DNA of 9,633 bases, taken from NCBI GenBank assembly GCA_018702715.1, contig JABIYQ010000198.1:1-9633 (forward strand), written 5' to 3'. Of this stretch, positions 6,476-9,633 are shown in pieces (position 1 is the first letter of the stretch; the number at the start of each line of letters is the position of its first letter). The stretch comes from Desulfobacula sp. GTDB lineage: Bacteria > Desulfobacterota > Desulfobacteria > Desulfobacterales > Desulfobacteraceae. A program made the translations under genes and the position numbers. The notes beneath the pieces were generated by a model, which made no database searches, had not been told where the DNA came from, and saw only the letters and a program-made list of their open reading frames with translations.

Positions 6476-7558
6476 TTATATTAATTCAGAAAATATTAAA
6501 TCATGTATTTTTGGACGAAATGTTTTTATTCCCTCATTTGATCTTAAAGGGTGCACTCTGTTGGTTAAAAAAATTATTATCACTTCTGTTTCAGGATCAA
6601 TCCAGAAAGAGGTTCCTGTAAACCCAAGATGGCCTATGGATGATTTTGAAAAATATTTGCCTGAAGAAGAATTTACTTTTGAAGGAGTATCAAATCCTGC
6701 AACCATGTCCTGTTGATTTTTTCTTGATACAAAGCTTTTTATAATATCAGATTTCAAAACTTTGGTGGGTTTATTTAACAGTGCATTCAAGACTTCACTG
6801 CATAATTTATAAATTGAACCGGCATTTCCAAAAAGTCCGGCATGCCCTTCAATTCCCCCCACAGCCCAGGCATTATCATCATCAACTTCCCCTACAAGAA
6901 CTTTGTTTCTCCATGGACATTTCTGGGTTGAAACCATTTTTTGCTTATATTGTGACAATTTTTCTGTATTTGAATCTATTTTTAAAAAAAATAATTCATC
7001 AATTTGAAGGGGTAAATATATTTGTTTTGAAACAAATTGATCCAGTCTTTCACCGCTTATCTCTTCTACTATCCAGGACAGGATCATAAATCCCAGGTCA
7101 CTGTATACCTGACGTTCACCCACCTTATTTTCCAGTGCCTCAGATACCAAAAGGTCTCTCATCAATTTTCGAGGATCTTTATTTGGGTTTATGACCTTTT
7201 CAAAATATTTTCTATGAGCAGGAAATCCTGAAGTGTGTCGAAGAAGCATGTCAATTGTGATGTTTGCTTTTGGGGATCTATTAAATTTTTTTAGGATTGT
7301 GCCTATTTTCTGGTCCAAAAGGATTTGCCCTCTTTCAAGAAGCTTGGATATGGCCAGGGCTGTTGCCAAAGGTTTAGTCAAAGAAGCAAGATCAAAAATA
7401 CTGTCTTTTCGCATTTTTAGGTTGTTAAAAATATCTGATCTGCCATAGGATTCATGGAAGACTATTTTCTGATTTTTCGCACACAATAAAACCGCTCCAG
7501 GGAAAATGCCTTGTGAGATTGCATTTTCTATTTTCCTGGAAATGCGTTCATTGCCCAT
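6476..7558 (-). CDS. Beta-lactamase-fold serine hydrolase (class C / AmiE-like), probably cytoplasmic
   Basis: This 360-residue serine hydrolase belongs to the beta-lactamase/penicillin-binding family (Pfam Beta-lactamase). Motif 1 is S59-L-T-K62 (FDLASLTKPLATA), motif 2 is Y152-S-D154 in place of YxN, and motif 3 lies in GHLGFTGTS (about 309-317), where HxG replaces KTG. FLTNRVHP follows, as in many class C-like hydrolases. The N-terminus has no signal peptide or anchor, unlike secreted AmpC. That fits cytosolic muropeptide-processing relatives such as Bacillus AmiE (YbbE), an amidase releasing peptides from MurNAc, but the true substrate is not visible. It starts at ATG 6 bases after the LD-carboxypeptidase stop, with a poor ribosome site, so it is probably co-translated with that gene. 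An esterase role is an alternative; antibiotic resistance is unlikely on this evidence. Confidence 0.85.
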   Translation of the reverse strand: MGNERISRKIENAISQGIFPGAVLLCAKNQKIVFHESYGRSDIFNNLKMRKDSIFDLASLTKPLATALAISKLLERGQILLDQKIGTILKKFNRSPKANITIDMLLRHTSGFPAHRKYFEKVINPNKDPRKLMRDLLVSEALENKVGERQVYSDLGFMILSWIVEEISGERLDQFVSKQIYLPLQIDELFFLKIDSNTEKLSQYKQKMVSTQKCPWRNKVLVGEVDDDNAWAVGGIEGHAGLFGNAGSIYKLCSEVLNALLNKPTKVLKSDIIKSFVSRKNQQDMVAGFDTPSKVNSSSGKYFSKSSIGHLGFTGTSFWIDPETEVIIIFLTNRVHPLRSNEGIKTFRPKIHDLIFSELI

Positions 7559-7564
7559 AAAAAA

Positions 7565-8464
7565 TTAAACCCGAAAGATTTTTTCAGATTCTGTATTCAT
7601 TTCGATCCGGGTTCCCATACTAATTGACAGATTCTCCTTGCCATGGCCAGCTTCCAAACCTGAAAGAATTGGCACATTATACGCCTCAAATATTTCAACC
7701 AGGATTTCTCTCACATACTCATCATTATCACAGGTTTCAAAGGAACCGACTATCACTCCTCGGATACCTTCAAATAAACCAGCCATTTTCATCTGTGTCA
7801 GCATCCGATCAATCTTATAGGCAGGTTCCCCAACATCTTCCAGAAATAGGACCGTATCTTTAAAATCGGGTTGAAACTTTGTTCCCAAAAGATGTGACAT
7901 TGTGGCAAGGTTACCGCCTTTTAATACACCCGTACACTTACCTGATTTAAGGACCTGACAATCAGTTATATCGATTTTATCTAAGCCGCCCAGAAGTGTA
8001 CTATTAAATGTATCAATGGTCCTTTTAGGGGCCTGAGCAAATGAAACCACATGAGGGCCATGAATTACCCAATTCCCTGTTTTCTCAATGAGGGTCAACA
8101 ATATTGCCGTATTGTCAGAAAACCCAATAAACGGCTTAGGATTTTGTCGGATGATATCCCAGTTTAAATGGTCCAGAATTCGTATGGCTCCATAACCGCC
8201 CCGGGCACAAATAATTCCATCTATTTTCGGATCTAAAAAAAGAGTGTTAATCACATGGGCTCGAACGAGATCATCGCCGGCAAGATAACGTTTCTTATTA
8301 AAGATGTCTTCAGGGACTTTCACCTTGAATCTCAGATTTTTTAAAACCTGAATTCCCAAATTTAATTTTTCAATATCAAAACGTGCAGATGGCGCACAAA
8401 CACCTAGCATGTCCCCTGGTTTTAAAGCTTTAGGTCTTTTCATAAGGTTTTTGATCTTCACCAT
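7565..8464 (-). CDS. ldcA: LD-carboxypeptidase, peptidase family S66 (LdcA type)
   Basis: LdcA cleaves the terminal D-alanine from the tetrapeptide (L,D bond at meso-DAP) of recycled muropeptides in the cytoplasm. The protein has 299 residues, normal for S66. Motifs are PGDMLGVCAPSARFD near the N-terminus, CARGGYGAIRIL (about 86-97), the nucleophile elbow GFSDNT with S116, GGNLATMSHLLGT (about 184-196), LFLEDVGE (206-213, holding the catalytic Glu) and AGHGKENL with H274. The Ser-Glu-His triad is therefore complete. There is no signal peptide. The ATG at 8464 lies 11 bases past the previous gene. ATG codon 8 (8443) is a plausible alternative start, because the family core begins just after it. 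The neighbouring serine hydrolase suggests a small peptidoglycan-recycling unit. Confidence 0.93.
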   Translation of the reverse strand: MVKIKNLMKRPKALKPGDMLGVCAPSARFDIEKLNLGIQVLKNLRFKVKVPEDIFNKKRYLAGDDLVRAHVINTLFLDPKIDGIICARGGYGAIRILDHLNWDIIRQNPKPFIGFSDNTAILLTLIEKTGNWVIHGPHVVSFAQAPKRTIDTFNSTLLGGLDKIDITDCQVLKSGKCTGVLKGGNLATMSHLLGTKFQPDFKDTVLFLEDVGEPAYKIDRMLTQMKMAGLFEGIRGVIVGSFETCDNDEYVREILVEIFEAYNVPILSGLEAGHGKENLSISMGTRIEMNTESEKIFRV

Positions 8465-8475
8465 TTCTTGAAAAA

Positions 8476-9633
8476 TTATGGTTTAATTCTGATAGAAGGA
8501 TAAAGCCCCTTACGTTCCCCTGTTCTATAAGGCTGAATCGTATTAAAGGATATATTTTGATCATCTTGAGCATGACCACGGTTTTCATCTTTATTAAACA
8601 ATGCACCATTTGCCAACAAAATTTGACTGATCCTCCTGCGGAAGGCATCAATAAAAACAGAACCATTACCGGTAAAAACCATTTTCCCCATCCTCAGAGT
8701 ATCCCGTATTTCAGCAAGGTCATCAAGCGGAATCGTATTGTTTTCAACATCTTTTTCAGATCTGATAAATCCCCATACCAGATGTTCATCCGGTATTTTG
8801 ATTGTAGTATCAGGATCTATTATGGTATGGGGCATAACAATACATCCTTCGCCGATCTCAATTCGTGCATCGGGTTTTCCATTTAGGAAACAATTAAATC
8901 CAACAAAGGTTTCAAGACCAATATCTGCATGTATGATCTTTCCACCATGAGCTGTGATGCACAAACCGGCAAGATTTGAATTAATAATATATGTATTTTC
9001 CTGTGCATTAGAACCATTGCCCATTACAGCATTATCCAAAAACGCCCTTTGAGACACAAGAACATTTTCACCAATGCGTGTTTTGCCCTGAATCAACGCA
9101 TATCTGTTGACGGCTGAACTATCTGGCGCTTTTATCGGCTTAAGGTTTACCACATCAAATAATTTCTCATAATCCTGCTCTCGTTCTTTAACAAAGTCGT
9201 AGATAATCCCGCGGGGCTGGTATGAAGAATTTACCCCTACAAAATTATCCAAAACCTCTTTTTTAAACTTATATTTAAACTCAAAATTCCTGCTCCTGAT
9301 CCACACTGTTCCCGGATCAATTTTCCGATGGAAAAGTTCTCCGGCCTGAACATATGAAAACTCACCCACAATACAGGAATGAAGATTCATAAGATCCACC
9401 GTTGCAAAAGGACCTAAAAAGCATCCTTCAAGGGTTGTCCCATGAATATTGACATAATGAGCTGCTATTGTATTATGGATACCAAATTGTTCAGGGCTCT
9501 CAAGATTGTGCGAGTTACTGTGAACAAGTGTCTTATAAAGAAGACTGTCTCTGATCGTGATCATTTCATCTTCCACAAGCGGAACATCTTTTTTATACCG
9601 GATCGTGTCACCCATCCGTTTTAATTCATCTCC
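8476..9633 (-). CDS. Left-handed beta-helix (hexapeptide-repeat) protein of unknown substrate; 5' end may lie outside the window
   Basis: From the ATG at 9615 the protein has 379 residues. Two stretches show the irregular hexapeptide spacing of left-handed beta-helix proteins: about 50-95 (IHGTTLEGCFLGPFATVD, CIVGEFSYVQAG) and about 170-285 (RIGENVLVSQRAFLDNAVMG, DIGLETFVGFNCFLNG, RIEIGEGCIVMPHTIIDPD). The region between (about 96-165) is polar and charged. The fold is typical of acyl- and nucleotidyl-transferases and gamma-carbonic anhydrases, but I cannot assign a substrate. The reading frame stays open to the right edge (GDELKR before the ATG), and the only GGAG is 14 bases upstream, too far to be convincing, so translation may begin outside. 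It ends 11 bases before ldcA and is probably co-transcribed with it. The C-terminal 90 residues hold no clear repeats. Confidence 0.75.
   Translation of the reverse strand, partial: GDELKRMGDTIRYKKDVPLVEDEMITIRDSLLYKTLVHSNSHNLESPEQFGIHNTIAAHYVNIHGTTLEGCFLGPFATVDLMNLHSCIVGEFSYVQAGELFHRKIDPGTVWIRSRNFEFKYKFKKEVLDNFVGVNSSYQPRGIIYDFVKEREQDYEKLFDVVNLKPIKAPDSSAVNRYALIQGKTRIGENVLVSQRAFLDNAVMGNGSNAQENTYIINSNLAGLCITAHGGKIIHADIGLETFVGFNCFLNGKPDARIEIGEGCIVMPHTIIDPDTTIKIPDEHLVWGFIRSEKDVENNTIPLDDLAEIRDTLRMGKMVFTGNGSVFIDAFRRRISQILLANGALFNKDENRGHAQDDQNISFNTIQPYRTGERKGLYPSIRIKP

Noticed and set aside
6476..7558. Serine hydrolase as a beta-lactamase resistance gene
   Set aside because: No signal peptide, and the YSD and HxG motifs depart from AmpC. 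Its context is peptidoglycan metabolism, not mobile or resistance DNA.
8430..8666. Minus-strand 78-codon frame across the beta-helix protein/ldcA junction
   Set aside because: Overlaps both confident genes in another frame and shows no domain or good ribosome site.

Overview
All genes lie on the minus strand, so the window reads biologically from right (9633) to left (1). It is AT-rich chromosomal DNA with tightly packed, co-oriented housekeeping genes and no sign of mobile elements, tRNA/rRNA genes or CRISPR. The mreBCD-mrdA-rodA order, paired b-type ATP synthase subunits next door, and the style of the proteins suggest a Gram-negative member of the Desulfobacterota (former Deltaproteobacteria), perhaps a low-GC Desulfobacteraceae relative. 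That placement is inference from gene content and was not checked by a search.

Reading leftward, the first block (9633-6476) has three closely spaced genes: a left-handed beta-helix (hexapeptide-type) protein of unknown substrate whose reading frame is open to the window edge, an S66 LD-carboxypeptidase (LdcA type), and a beta-lactamase-fold serine hydrolase. Neither enzyme has a visible signal peptide, so both probably act in the cytoplasm, plausibly on recycled muropeptides. A 122-bp gap containing an imperfect hairpin separates this block from the next.

The second block (6353-980) is a complete elongasome operon: MreB (actin-like scaffold), MreC and MreD (periplasmic and membrane linkers), PBP2/MrdA (transpeptidase) and RodA (SEDS glycosyltransferase). 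Together these direct lateral wall synthesis and rod shape. Gaps are 4 and 29 bases, then a 17-base overlap with a probable TTG start of mrdA, then 3 bases.

A 349-bp AT-rich intergenic region follows (631-979). It holds a candidate promoter with a perfect TTGACA, an 8-bp hairpin, and a 31-bp tandem duplication that includes the Shine-Dalgarno region of the next gene. The last block is the start of an F1Fo ATP synthase operon: a b/b' subunit gene (630-199) and the 5' part of a second b subunit gene (199-1), joined by a one-base stop/start overlap. The remaining atp genes presumably lie beyond position 1.

I found no convincing new multi-gene system. The points most worth checking are the tandem leader duplication, the cysteine-rich version of the predicted PBP2 zinc site, the cytosolic LdcA/serine-hydrolase pair beside the elongasome, and the unassigned beta-helix protein.
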